DNA from: Chrysomallon squamiferum
Lineage: Eukaryota > Mollusca > Gastropoda > Neomphalida > Peltospiridae
Direction of reading: 5' to 3'
DNA length: 42,500 bases
Assembly: GCA_012295275.1 (NCBI GenBank)
Contig: CM022672.1
Coordinates: 8,927,904-8,970,403, forward strand
Of the stretch, positions 11,226 to 24,633 are shown piece by piece. Numbering within the stretch: position 1 is the stretch's first letter; each line of letters begins with the position of its first letter. The translations under genes were made by a program, and so were the position numbers. The notes beneath the pieces are model-generated. The model was given only the letters and a program-made list of their open reading frames with translations, had not been told where the DNA came from and searched no databases.

Positions 11226-11488
11226 GATGCCATCTTGTCTGTGCTAAAATCATTAGCGAATATGTTTTTTGAGTCCAGAACACTGAGAAACAGAGTCAGT
11301 CACTTTTAACAACCACACTAACGTCCCTGGGTGACACCATCTTGTCTGTACTAGTTTCAGTTCCAGAATAATTTTAACACAATTTTTTTTTTTTATATAG
11401 AAAAAAATAAAAAATAATAAAAAATAATAAATAAAAAGAACAGATTGTTTTAACAATTTGAAACTGTACAAACATTTCCCATTTGGGG

Positions 11489-11702
11489 AATCCCATGATA
11501 AATATAGAACAAAGGAACAAGAAATATATGCTATATTCTGTAACATACATATGAAAAAACTATTTTCCTAAAAAGTAAAAGAAAAAATAAAGAAATTTAA
11601 AATTTAAAAAAACAATCCCACGATAAATATACAACAAAGGAACAAGAAATTTATGCTATATTCTGTAACATACATATGAAAAAACTATTTTCCTAAAAAA
11701 TA
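11489..11702 (+). repeat. Two-copy tandem duplication, 125-bp period
   Basis: The stretch from AATCCCATGATAAAT to ACTATTTTCCTAAAAA recurs starting at 11,614 with only a few changes. Confidence 0.9.
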
Positions 11703-13818
11703 AAGAAATAAAAATTTAGCAAAATATATTTGTTTGTAATATTAATCATTTTCAATTATGGATTTGTTATTAAATACGTTTGAAATAGTTACTCAATCTT
11801 TGAAGTTAATGTGAAATGATTGATTTTATTACAATAATTAAAATGTAGATATCTTTTTTTTTTTTTGTCTTTTTCTTTGTCTGATGAACGTGTTCAATAA
11901 TTTTCAACTTACTGGCAGCATATATTATCTTTTAATTAATTAATTTTATTATTTAATGTGAATTTACTGAAACACACTTTTGCAAGTTGTTTAGTGTATT
12001 ACTTTTTTTATATTTAAAATGAATTGATTTCATTTTATAACCACTATACTGATAGCATCATCCTGACCACCTTCTATCCAGAAAATTTAAAGAGGATTGT
12101 TCATATACAGGGAAAATTTTAAGAATAATTTTTTAAAAACAGATTTCAATTTTTCTATTATTATTGTCGGCAAGTAATTTAGTCCTAAATACATATACTC
12201 AGTCTTTTTATGATTTTTGTACCAGTTCATTAACGCAGCTGTCGAGAACGCAGACATTTATTTGTTTCTGAAAGACCGCCAGACCGATAGCCTTCGAGGT
12301 TTTGTAAATCTGTGTACCATATTACTACTAACTTATGAAAATCTCTTCTACATGTACATTAATCATTTGCTCATTCTGTCCCTCATATTTGTTATATACG
12401 AGTGCAAGCTGGTTATGAAGATGGGCACGAGAGAGTGAATGAATGTTTCTCTTTGATGAACTTTGTTTTGTGTTTTTTGACTGTTGTTAGTTGTGTGTAG
12501 AATAAAGAGTGTTAGGATAAGAAGTACTAAAATGGATAACTGTTTCCATGAAAAGAATTGATGGAATGTTTACTGTGCAGAAAATACATAAATTTCATTT
12601 TAAAAAGAAATAATAAACAACAACATCAGCAAGAACAACAATAATATATGACAAGTACAATAAATAATGTTTCTTGTAAAATAAGAGAATTTCCTGAAAT
12701 GGAGCTATTTTCAGAACATAATATTTTTTATTATTTGGTCTGACATTATTTTAATATGTGGTTTCGCTTGAAAAATATTAATAATTTCTTCACATAAATT
12801 CAATATGTTATCCATTTTATTAGATATTGTTTTCACCAATTTCTTTCCTATTAGTGAAATTGATTGATACTAAGATTGAGTCTATAGTAAAAAAAAACAT
12901 AAAAAAAAATAAATAAAATAAAATAAAATAACCACAATAATTGATGTAAACCACATAAAAAATAATATTTTTTTTTTTATAATAAGATTATTATGTTAAA
13001 CAGTTTCATTTTATAAATATAACAAAAAAGATTTTAAAACCAGATTAAAATAAATACTAGTACTACTACTTCTAATATTACTACTACTGCTTCTAATTAT
13101 TATAATAATAATAGTATATAAATAAATAAAAAGTAAAAAAATGTCAATATATGACTGCTTTATGAAAACAATATGTTATAAAATTTAATATATCATGCAT
13201 GATAAGTAAAAATATGTGTAATGTTGTATGTTATTTAATGTCATACTTAAGTAATGTAACATGTGATGTGTATTGAGCAGGGTGAATGTGTAGTATGATT
13301 CCAGTAAGAAAATAATTATGTTTTATATATAAAGTCATCTAAGGGATCTTAGAACTTGTAATTGCAAAAAAAACATTTCATAGCTTTGTAGACCATTTTA
13401 GTCTATTTTCAAAATTCAGTTAATTAATTTATTCTTTAATATTATTATACATATTAATTTATCACCTTTATTATTACCACTGATTTATAATTTATTAGCA
13501 TTTATCATTCTCATCATCATGAATTATTATTCTTATTATTCTTATTATTATTATTATTATTATACAAAAAGAATAATATGTTTTAGTTATAACTCAGTTA
13601 TAATTTTTATAGGTTATTTTTATTTATTTAATCATTTCATTTTATCTTCATTGTAATTCCAAGAACAACAGAAAAATATTTATATATATTTTCCATTGAA
13701 TTCCAAATTTATTTAACATATTTATGTTTTTAAAAGCATTTTAAAATCTAGTGCTGTGTTTTGTGACCATTTGATGAAAATATGTCTAACAAAGTAATTT
13801 TGATGAATATACTTTTTC

Positions 13819-13820
<2 letters not shown>
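11703..13820. other. AT-rich intergenic region
   Basis: No gene recognised. A 73-codon plus-strand frame at 12,217-12,438 is somewhat GC-richer at its 5' end, but has no family match that I know. Many poly-A and TAA microsatellite stretches lie around 12,890-13,140, and an ATT run at 13,525-13,563. Confidence 0.6.

Positions 13821-13860
<40 letters not shown>
13821..13860 (+). repeat. (GA)n microsatellite
   Basis: 20 GA units. It is the only long GA run on the plus strand; all the others are CT and lie in the gene arrays. Confidence 0.98.
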
Positions 13861-13864
<4 letters not shown>

Positions 13865-14314
13865 GACAGACTGACTGAATGAAATAGAGTCATTAACAAG
13901 ACACATCATAACATTTTTAAGTAATTCAAGATTTCATTACTAATTGTATGAATATTGACACATATGATCGGGATACTGCAATAACATTTCAAATGATAAA
14001 ACTATCACATGATTGATAAAGCTAGCCTCATTAATAGTTACTGTACAAATTAACTTACAAATAGAAATTTTACTTTTTTCTTGTTTTTCCTCTCATTATG
14101 TGCAAGTGTAGTAACAAAATTGTGAATACAATTAATATGTTAGTCTTACTTACCACTAACTCTCACTGTCTAATGGCATGATTTTCATAATTAATTAATT
14201 AATAATTATTGTTATTAATACCATTATTACATCATTACCTATACTATTATTACTTTTACCATTATTATCATCATTGTCTATTATTACTTTTATAGTTCTG
14301 TAATTGTTTTTCTA

Positions 14315-14355
<41 letters not shown>

Positions 14356-15064
14356 TCTTAATTTCCTTTACTAAAACAATAGAATTTCATAATCTGTTGT
14401 ATTAATATTATGCTGATAATTAAAATTTCTTAATATATTTTTACTCTGCTTAGAAGAATAGAATAGAAGAGAAAACCAGTATTTCTAAAATTCACAGAAT
14501 TGAAAAAGAAAATAAAAAGAAAAAAGTGTAGTGTGTGTGTATATGTTTATATATTTATATATATATATATTTTTTTTTTTAACTGTATAATCACTATGCT
14601 TATTAATACAATTTTTTTCAAACTTATATTATAATTTACTGCCGATAACATTTCATATTTAGCTATTAAAAAAAAAAAAGCAACAAGAAAAACAGCAACA
14701 ATTAGAAGTTAATTAAATAAAACCTTTCAAAACCAACATTCTATACATGTACCTACTAGCATATAGCATTACATTCCACTAACCTATTTATTTACTTAAT
14801 TTTCACAAAATGGCTTGGAGATGATGGTAGGTGTCCTCATAAAATCCATAAACTTACCAATATCCAAACATATCTGTCTCCATGTTGTTTCAGTGATTCT
14901 CTTTATGTAAAAGTTTTATAATTTAAAAATGATCTATATATCCAGTATGTTTTGTGTTATTGCTTTTATGCATAAAACCTTTATCTTGTGATTTACATTT
15001 GAATTTTACAGTGTTAAATCTCATTTAATGAATTATTATTTCCATTATTATAATTATCATCATT

Positions 15065-15113
<49 letters not shown>

Positions 15114-17800
15114 TGTTTAATATAAATAATTCTTGTTAATGTTTTTTTTCTTCTCACTTTCTTTATTTTTTATGTCTATCATTCAGATTTAAATAATACA
15201 ATTTATATTTGATCTATTTTTGTTTTTCATTCATTTTTAACAGAAAATTCTTTAGCTGTATCTCAATTAAAAACAATTAATTTTTATCTATTTGTTGCTA
15301 ACATGCATTACAACCTTTGACCTCTTCTAGATTTTATATCAAGTTTGTTTGAGACAGACAGGTACAACCCATCTAAAACAAGTATATTTAATTTGGAGTT
15401 AATATCAAATGTGCCTGTTGTAAATTGTAAAAGAAAAAAAATCTCACTCAAGTTGTGATTTTAAATTTTCTTTTTTAATCTTATTCTTCTGATTATTATT
15501 TTACACTTATATCTAGTCACCTTCACACCATTATTAAATCCTGAGTTGTAAATTATAAATTAAATGAAACTTTATCATTAGAAAAGCATAGCTAGACGAA
15601 TCCATGGCATAGAATGGTTTTAGAAGTGAGACTTATATTTTCTTTAACTTTTTAAATACCTTTACTGACTGCTGTGGTGGTCATAATTAAGTGTTTGTGT
15701 ATTAGCAATCAAAATACACTGAGATATAAAAATAAAACCCCTGCGGTGTTGTATCAGTAGTTGGTTCAGCATGATGCTTGGGTACTGTTTCCTGTCATCA
15801 TAGTTCAAGTTTTTTTGTTGTTAGATGGGGATATACCCTTCTTGTTGGAGAAGTGACTGACCTCTTGTTAATTTCTGTCTGTGAAAACCACATAAATCAT
15901 CCTTGTTTACTTGTTATACACTCGGTTGTTTGTAACTGTAATGATAACCATGGTGCTTCTTACTTTTGTATTGTTTTAGTACAAACACCTGCCTGTGAAA
16001 ACGTAAATGCTAGTCAGAAAAAATAGAAAACAAAAAAAAAACAGTGAAGTTTAGTTAACAATAATTTATAATAAAACATTCCCTGGTAGTTTTGTATTGC
16101 TTATATATTACTGTTGCTAATATTATTATTTCTATTATTGCTTTACATGTAGTTATGTTTATTTACAAAACCACAGTGAGTTTTTATACACATTTGTTTG
16201 TCAAAACCTACCTTAATGTTATATATACTGAACAAAATCATTTAGGGATCTTGTAATATTTTTCATATTGTTTTGACTGGTAGTGCCTTCTCTTTTTATT
16301 ATCATTCTTACTGATTTATTTATATTTCACAGTTAGATTATAGAAATTTGTCCCTCAAACTCTTCCCTAGACTATCTTACTCCCAACTATACTGTCAAAA
16401 AATATTTAATGACCTTAATCTAATTGTTTATATTGTCTTGACGGGTAATGTCATTTGAAGTCTGTTGATATTGTAAAGTCATAAAATAATCTTACTTTTG
16501 ATGTCCTTAATTCATATTTGATGGAAAAAAATCAACGTTTCATAAATGTTTCTTCACAAGTGAAAATATTTCATGGTCCCTAATTTTTTTGTTGAGTGTA
16601 TTTCATTTGTCCATGTATGTCAGCTTTTCATGATTTTAAATTTTAAAATTTATTATTATTATTATTATTATTTTTTTTTAACTTAATGTGAGTCTATAGA
16701 TGTTTGTATTTCACATATTAACATTCCAAAACAATGCTTGTAATTAGTAAGCTTTAAAGTATTGTAATTTTATTTCTCGTTTGTTTCAAATCAGCATAGT
16801 GTAAATTAGTATGTTTGTTTTAACCACACAAACCATTTAATTTTCGTTGATTTGGTTTTAACACATTACTTTTAATCTGTATTTTTCACTAGTCAGGTTA
16901 TTATTTATTATATTCGTAGATAGCATGATGATGTGTAACAATACATGAATGTTTTTAGTCCCATTCCAAACCTGTTTGTGCATGTAGTCTGTTCTTGTGT
17001 GTGAAAGCAAAATATCGTCTTCAGGCTATTATCAGTCATTAAGGTGGTTTAAAATCAAAGAAACGTTTCAATAACCTGTAACTATTCCAGCTTTTTCTAG
17101 AAGAAAAAAATAAATTGGATTTAAAAATCTGAAAAACATAATATTTCAAAATGTTCAGCTTAATTTCATAAGCATGATTTCTTGAAAGATTAGTATTGCA
17201 TAAACTAAAAAATTTACCGAGTTTATGACCAAAATAGGATTCGTTAATTCAGGAAGGACATGCAACAATTTGAATTGTAAGAAAATGGGATTTACCGCCT
17301 GATGAAAAAAAAAAAAAAAAATTGAAATATACAGAAATAAACAATAATTTTAATAATCAGTAAATAAAAGTGAGTAAAAGACTCATATTAAGAAACCAGA
17401 GCTGAAAAGTAACAACATGCAGTCTGAAATAAAACCAGGGCTGAAAATCATAACTGTTTAGATCATAATGTTAAACTGATAAATATAGAATAGTCTAGCT
17501 CAGCGATTCCAAATCATTTTACTATTACAAAACCATGAAAATATTTTTCAGATACATTCTCTACAGCAAACCTGTTGTATTATTTATTTTACTTTTGTTT
17601 TTATCTGCTGTCTACTGTTTTGTCATACATCTGTATCACTACCTGTACTAAGAACCGCTTTTTGTTTCTTTTACAAAATAAAGTATTAAAATAGATTGTT
17701 TTGTTTTATTTGTCTTTCTTTTAACTAATGCATTCATGTGCTGACTGATGTTTTGTTTGTTGATTTGCAGTTGTTTTCATAATGAAATATTTCATATTAA
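13861..17800. other. AT-rich intergenic region with ATT microsatellites
   Basis: ATT runs at about 14,314-14,354 and 15,067-15,112, an AT run near 14,555 and poly-A at 17,307-17,322. An 82-codon frame at 15,778-16,026 shows no recognisable domain. No gene supported. Confidence 0.65.
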
Positions 17801-18472
17801 TTGTTTTAACCAGTTGGGCCCCGAGTCACTCAGCCTGTGAGTGATGACACGGTTTGCCTCTCAGCCGGGCCACTCAACAGTTGACTGATGACAATCACTG
17901 GTTTGTTTTCGCTGATTAATATATTTTGATTACGTTTCAGAGCTGATATTTGGGTTGATGAACTTCTGTGAAAGGACAGATGATCTTATTTTGTGATTTC
18001 CGTGGTCACTGAGGAAGAGGGACTGCAAGTCGTAGCGAGTCACTTAGCTAGCTATAGTCGGAGTGTGAAATCATTCTAGACCCTGTGTAGCCGTGTTCTG
18101 TTGAAAATATCAGTGCTTCAGTAATCATGTTATCACAAAATAAAACCTGACAAAACATACTGAGATCATTCAAAAGGGCATTTTTCATTGTTTATTAATC
18201 AAATCAGTTATACTGGATCTGGCTAAAATAATATAGTCAATACTAGATGTTAATCAAATAATTATACATTAGTCAACAATGTGGTGAATTTTAGAACATC
18301 GAAATGTCACAAAACTTGCAATGGAAATGTGTATTCCTTCGTGTTCTGTTCCTGTAGCAGATGAGGCAGTTACATCAAGTACCTACCACCTTTTGAGATA
18401 TGATGGAATCTCAGGCATTTTTATGAAATTCATCTCTCAATCCAGTACCTTCTCTGCCAAAATTCGATCTAT
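17801..18472. other. GC-richer patch, function unknown
   Basis: 17,810-18,110 stands out by base composition and contains CpGs, but all frames are interrupted. A 72-codon plus-strand frame at 18,321-18,539 largely overlaps the minus-strand frame described next. Confidence 0.4.
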
Positions 18473-18760
18473 TCAGTACAAAATACAGACGGAATTTGAG
18501 CTGCCGCTGAATTTCAGGAGGTTCTGGCTTCGGATGTAGTCAGTGCAAAATCCAATCTTTTCAGCGGAGTACGGTGATATGTTAAAGGATGGGACGTAAT
18601 TTATACATCCTGTCAGGTTCATCCTCTCTGAGGTCTTGGAAGTGGAGCTGTAAATGATGTTCAGGAATTGCTCCCTTGGCGCTGTCTCTGTGACGCGATA
18701 ACTGGCTTGGTTGACAAATGCTGCCACATCTTGGTTTATAGAATGATGGTCTTAGGAGTG
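18473..18760 (-). CDS. Unidentified open frame, possibly an exon or gene fragment
   Basis: The minus-strand frame is open for about 85 codons from near 18,750 to a TGA at 18,473. It includes V-A-A-F-V-N-Q-A-S-Y-R-V-T-E-T-A, then M-N-L-T-G-C and F-C-T-D-Y-I-R-S-Q-N. Its composition is less AT-biased than the surroundings and looks protein-like, with two cysteines and NxS/T sites (N-L-T, N-I-S) suggesting an extracellular segment. There is no clear start codon or strong acceptor, and the region upstream on the same strand is interrupted. I do not recognise the family; it could be a broken gene or transposon piece. Confidence 0.3.
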
Positions 18761-18930
18761 GACGTTCATTTCCCAGACAAAAAATATTACCAAATCATAA
18801 GTGAAGTATTCTTGCAAGAAAATTCTTATTCATGCATTTGCCATTTATTGTCTCATGGCAGGTATAGTTCTTCAGTTGAAATTTCGAATTCCCCAAATTA
18901 CAATGAACGTCACATTCTGTCCGGCGCGTG

Positions 18931-19700
18931 AACCCGATGAATGCACTGAACAGTGTTTTCACTAGAATGTCCGAATCACAGCCTGAGGGTCAGATAATTC
19001 GTCATGTGACGTTTTGTCGGTTTACGAAAATATTGCAGAATTATGAAGCTAATTTCAGCACGATAATTTAGAAAAAGAAATTCTAACATATTCTCAGAAA
19101 AAGACGAAAGATGGAAAGTGCTGTCATTAATAGGTTCGGAATTTAGATGATTCGTAATACCAGATCCAATATAATTAATCTGATTTATAAACCATGAAAA
19201 AAATGCTTTTGAACGATCTCAGTAGTGTCTAACCGTGTTTTGTCAATTTCCTTGTTTAATAACATGCGCTCTCAATATATTGAGAGGTAATGTTAATTTC
19301 ACTTTACACTTCAATACAGCTTCGATACATTGACGTTTTTTAGGACGCTCTGTCATTACGACAAATTCAATAATACAAAGCAAAATGTGCACCATACGTA
19401 TTTATGCAGACTTCTCCTTTTGACACTAAATCTGAATGAGTGAATTCGCTTAGGTATCAATACGCACTAACAGTAGTCTTTATTCATGTAGCTGCTGTGG
19501 GACTTAACAAGTCAGTGTACGTCGGTGTTCAGTGTCGTGAACATTCGTTGTACTTTGGTATCTTATCGTGATATGCACGTGCGCATGTTTCGTGTTTCTG
19601 TATTTCCTGTATCGCTTAGGTCAGCTTGTCACTTGTTAACTGTTGTCTGTTGAGTAAATTTGTGCTAATGTTGTTCGGGTTCGTGTTTTTGTGGAGACAG
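18931..19700. other. Intergenic, no gene recognised
   Basis: Moderate GC with scattered CpGs around 19,440-19,690. No sustained open frame. Confidence 0.6.
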
Positions 19701-21199
19701 TGGCTCACACTGCATAGAGTTTGTGACCCGTCCTCCATACATGATTGACAACTTGTACTGACTAATGACTAACAAGCATGCACACATTGTGAATTGTCGG
19801 CCCTTACATTAAGCAAACAAATACTTGAACAACAAAGAATCTTTTGTGTTATTTAACTGCGCCAACTAGCGGCGGCGTATCTGAAGGTCATCCATAACTC
19901 AGATTTAGGCTCGCAAATGAAAGCATCAAATCGACAATGAATGGTATTATGACATAACACAGATTTGATCTAGTAAATCGATCGCATTATGTAGGTTATT
20001 TCCTTGTACTAACACAAATAGGAATAAAAGAAAATAATTACCTTGAATTATTGAGATATGCTCCATCAAAGTTATTTATTGAAAGTATACAAGAAATAGA
20101 AATTAAAATGAACAAATTAAAGAAAAAGAAAGATAAAAAGATGTAACAAAACAGGCGCAAAACTCCCGGATACGTGAGGTGGCTCTAGATGACGAGATGT
20201 CACACTTCTTCCTAGAATTCAACCAGTGTCTTTACATTCATTTTGAATAAAGCTAAATACTATGATAATATCTATCAAATAACTATCAAAAAAGTAAATA
20301 GATATATTTTAATAAACTTTTATTATTATCATCATCATCATCGTCATTATTATAAATCAGTATTTCAACTACGTATTATCGTTGACCTCAATTTTTACCC
20401 TAACATCAAGTTTGCCTGTAACAATTGCAATTGTTTATCTATAATAAAATGAAAATTCATAATTACCTCCATCAGTTGAATTAAAAGTATTAATGATCAG
20501 TAGTGTCGTATTGACAAAGATCAGATGAAACAAAATAAAGAGAAAATAAAGAGAACGAGAGAAGTGGGAACCATCTATTATGTGTCGTGGTAACAGCCAT
20601 CCGATACAGTGCAATGTTTGGCATGTTTAATATTTGTCGTATGTAACAGAAGGCGAGAGAAAACAACAGAAATTGTTTGTTTGAGCAGTTAATATTTTAT
20701 TAATTTAGAAAAACAAATTAAAGTAAAACACATCAGACGACTATTTAAAATACAATTTAAAAACCGGTGTCATATTATGTACTGTTGAACTATATATAGT
20801 TTGTCATGCACAATTTATTAGATCATTAACCATACTAATTAAACAGAACTGACTGTTCTATATATAATACTGATATAAGATTGACAAATATACTATTATT
20901 ATAATCACCCGTCTTCATTATTTATTTATTCATTTATTCTTATAGATACTATTCTTATAATAATAATGATTATAACTATAATCATTATTATCATAGTATA
21001 TTTATGATTTTTATTACTATTTAGTAGTGGTAGTAGTAGCAAAAGCAGTAGAAGCAATGATACTAGTAGTATATATTCTTATTGTTGTCGCTGTACTTTT
21101 AGTTGTTACCACTGCTGCTGATGTTGTTAATTCATATTCTAAAATTAACATTAACAAACTGAATGAAAGAAAAAAGAAAAGTCGCTCGTATGTTTTCGA
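19701..21199 (+). repeat. 1.5-kb noncoding repeat, copy 1
   Basis: Starts TGGCTCACACTGCA and ends GTCGCTCGTATGTTTTC. It recurs at 21,588-23,004 in the same orientation. It lacks about 80 bp present in copy 2 (after ATCAAATCGAC, near 19,936) and has about 90 bp that copy 2 lacks (near 20,445-20,545). No coding frame or terminal inverted repeat is seen. It is probably a non-autonomous mobile element. Confidence 0.8.
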
Positions 21200-21394
21200 A
21201 AAAACGTAACTGGAAAGGCACAGTCATCATGTAAAAGCATCAAATCAGATATAAAAAACTACAAAAATTATTTCAATCTAATAAATTGGTATAGAAATTT
21301 CACATAACAGTTTAGTAGCTAGTAAACCATTTCCTCCGTATTATGCAACAGAAATTGAATATAAAATTGATAAAATGATGATAATAATAACAAT

Positions 21395-21587
21395 GATGAT
21401 GAAAAAGGGTCATCTAAAGTCAAATCACCCCCCCCACCCGAAAACAACATTTTTAATAATGAACGGCTCAGATTTTTTATGAAACTTAGTACACTTGTTG
21501 ACTGGAATCCCGCTGAATCAAATCTGAAATTTTAGGCCAATCGGACCAGTGGTGTAGGAGATATGGCCCCCCGTATTTTGAGATATT
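21395..21587 (+). mobile_element. Left piece of a split TIR-element remnant
   Basis: Begins GGGTCATCTAAAGTCAAATC and continues ATGAAACTTAGTACACTTG..GAGATATTTGG. This matches the TIR of the 24.63-27.38 kb element, including its outermost part as seen reversed at 27,378. It breaks off exactly where repeat copy 2 begins. Confidence 0.75.
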
Positions 21588-23004
21588 TGGCTCACACTGC
21601 AAAGAGTAAGTGACCCCTCCTCCATACATGATTGACAACTTGTACTGACTAATGACTAACGAGCATGCACACATTGTGAATTGTCGGCCCTTGCCTTAGG
21701 CAAACAAGTACTTGGACAACAAAGAATCTTTTGTGTTATTTAACTGCGCCAACTAGCGGCGGCGTATCTGAAGGTCACCCATAACACGGATTTTGGCACG
21801 CAACTCAAAGCATCAAATCGACCGGGCGACTGCTTGAAACTCGGAAAACTCGTAAGTTGGTGCACTAATAAGTCAAGATATTTTAAAAATTATTAGACAA
21901 TGAATGGTAGTATCACCTAAAACAGATTTGATCTAGTAAATCGATCGCATTATGTAGGTTATTTCCTTGTACTAACACAAAGAGGAAGAAAAGAGAATAA
22001 TTACCTTGAATTATTGAGATATGCTCCAGCAAAGTTATTTATTGAAAGTATACAAGAAATGGAAGAAAATGAACAAACTAAAGAAAAAGAAAGATAAAAA
22101 GATGTAACAAAACAGACGCAAAACTCCCGGATACGTGAGGTGGCTCTAGATGACGAGATGTCACACTTCTTCCTAGAATTCAACCAGTGTCTTTACTTTC
22201 ATTTTGAATAAAGATAATACTATGATAATATCTATCAAATAACTATCAAAAAAGTAAATAGATATATTTTAATAAAGTTTTCTTACTATCATCATCATCA
22301 TCGTCATTATTATCAGTAAGTATTTCAACAGTACGTATTATCGTTGGCCTCAATTTTTACCCTAACATCAAGTTTGCCTGTACCAATTACAGTTATTTAT
22401 CTACAAATAAAGATAACGAGAGAAGTGGGAACCATCTATTATGTGTCGTGGTAACAGCCATCCGATATATTGCAATGTTTGGCCTGCTTAGTATTTGTCG
22501 TATGTAACAGAAGGCGAGAGAATACAACAGAAATTGTTTTTTAGCGCAGTTAATATTTTATTAATTTAGAAAAACAAATTAAAATAAAACACATCAGACG
22601 GTTATCTGAAATACAATTTAAAAACCCGTGTCATATTATGTACTTTTGAACTGTATATAGTTTGTCATGCACAATTTATTAAATCATTAACCATACTAAT
22701 GAAACAGAACTGACTGTTCTGTATATAATACTGATATGACTGGTAAATATGCTATTATTATCATCACCCGTCTTCATTATTTATTTATTTATTAATTAAT
22801 TTATTTAGATACTATTCTTATAATAATAATTATTATAATAATATATTTATGATTATTATTATTATCTAGTAGTGGTAGTAGTAGCAAGGTAGTAGAAGCA
22901 ATGGTACTAGTAGTATTTATTCTTATGTCGTTGTAGTTGTTACCACTGGTGCTCATTAATAAACTGAATGAAACAAAAAAGAAAAGTCGCTCGTATGTTT
23001 TCCG
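21588..23004 (+). repeat. 1.45-kb noncoding repeat, copy 2, inserted in a TIR remnant
   Basis: Same sequence as 19,701-21,199 with small indels. The remnant of the TIR element resumes about 40 bp after its end, so this copy looks like an insertion into that element. Confidence 0.8.
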
Positions 23005-23040
23005 GAAATAATGTATTGTGTTTCGTAATTTAATTTCTTG

Positions 23041-23072
23041 TTTGTTGTAAAAATGGGCGTGACCACCAAACT

Positions 23073-23075
<3 letters not shown>
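23041..23075 (+). mobile_element. Right piece of the split TIR-element remnant
   Basis: TAAAAATGGGCGTGACCACC continues the TIR sequence interrupted at 21,587. A TTG triplet flanks both sides and may be a short target duplication. The remnant then runs into a TTTA microsatellite (about 23,071-23,105). Confidence 0.65.
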
Positions 23076-23103
<28 letters not shown>

Positions 23104-23105
23104 TT

Positions 23106-24633
23106 TTTTTGTTTATTAATTTATTCTTTTACATTTTTAAAATAAAATTTAACGACTGACTTTCGTATTTATTTAACATATAAATACTTCTAATATTTAA
23201 CATATAAATACTTCCATATTCATCCCATGCTGATACCTAGTGGCTCTCCGAAAATAGATTTTAATGCCCCAAAATTGAGCAGCATTTTCTTGAGTATTTT
23301 AAAATGCAATAAAATGCGTATTTATGATCTGATTTTGTTTACAATGAAAACACCTGTGTAAAGAGATGTTACAAGACATACCTCAAACCACAAACATAAG
23401 CAAACATGGCTGGGTATGTTGACTAGGAAGTCGGGATCAGAGCAAGCTGTTGTGAAGCACGGCTACGACAGGTTTCTGACAGGAAAGCGGGTGTGTCCGT
23501 CGCAGTTGCATTGTACCTGCTCCAGTATTTAAACAGGCCAAGCTGTGCACTGCAGCTATTGGCTGTTACCAGGAAAACTGACCCCAAACAAAACAACAAA
23601 TCACACGACGACAAAGATGGCTCTTCGTTTCACGTCCCTGATTTTCTCTCCTTTTTTCCCTTTTTTTATTAACAAAGTGATCATTGTAAAACATATTTAA
23701 ACATTTTGAACATTCAACAAACGAGGTAATTATAAATTTTGTTTTTATTTTACGTAAATTTATGATCGAAGTAGACAAACGTGTCGTTAGGGTACAAAGA
23801 TCGAAAGAAAACTGGTTAGATGCTGTTTCGTTATAGTAAATTTATAATTATCATTATTTATTTATGTATTTAATCATTTATTTATTATAAATAATTGTTT
23901 ATCATCATCATCATTATCATCATTATTCATGGGTATATCAACAACCATAGATTAAATTCAATCGAAAATTACTATCATAATGAAATTCCTCAGAATAAAA
24001 GTTACTTATTCTACTGATACATAGCCCAGTATTATTTGAAGAAATAAATCGTATATTTACGAGGTTGAAATTTCAGTAAAGAACAGATCAAGATTTCATA
24101 TTCTGTATAAAATATAAAATATTTTCCAACTAAATGTCAGTAACCATTCTTACGTAAAACTATTGAAACCAGGAAGCATTTTCTTTGTGAATTTAACTTA
24201 ATAGATTCTTTTTTTTTTATTTAGTTTTGAAGAGATATTTTTTATTAATTTTGTTTATTGTTGATTTTCTTTTTCTTTTTTTTCTTCTTCTTCATTTTCT
24301 TTTCCTTATTATTGTTGTTGTTGTTGGTGTTGTTGTTGTTCCTGTTTTAATTCGATTTATTTATTTATTTAATCGAGTGATTAATCTATTTATTTGTTTG
24401 TCCACGAGGTAATTATCTAAAGTTTTTCGTTTGTTCGTTCTTTAGTCATCTGTTTATTTAACCATTGGTTCTAAAGTTATTTATTATCCATGTATTTAGT
24501 CGTTCGTTCATTCATTAATTTCCTCTGTAATTTATTCATTCATTTTCTTGCTTGTTTATTGACATGATTTTGTTTTCTTCAGCTGTTTGTCTGTTTATTG
24601 ATTCTTTATTTATTTATTCGCTTTTTTGATCTT
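23106..24633. other. Intergenic; possible CCAAT/TATA cluster at 23.4-23.6 kb
   Basis: Mostly AT-rich with a TTG/TTA microsatellite near 24,310-24,370. A GC-richer 200-bp patch at 23,420-23,640 has, on the minus strand, CAGCCAATAG near 23,560 and a TTTAAATA motif about 20-30 bp further along. This resembles a promoter core, but no gene follows it on that strand, so it is only suggestive. Confidence 0.3.

Noticed and set aside
15778-16026. 82-codon plus-strand frame
   Set aside because: No recognisable domain, no splice context, and codon use that fits random AT-rich sequence with poly-T codons.
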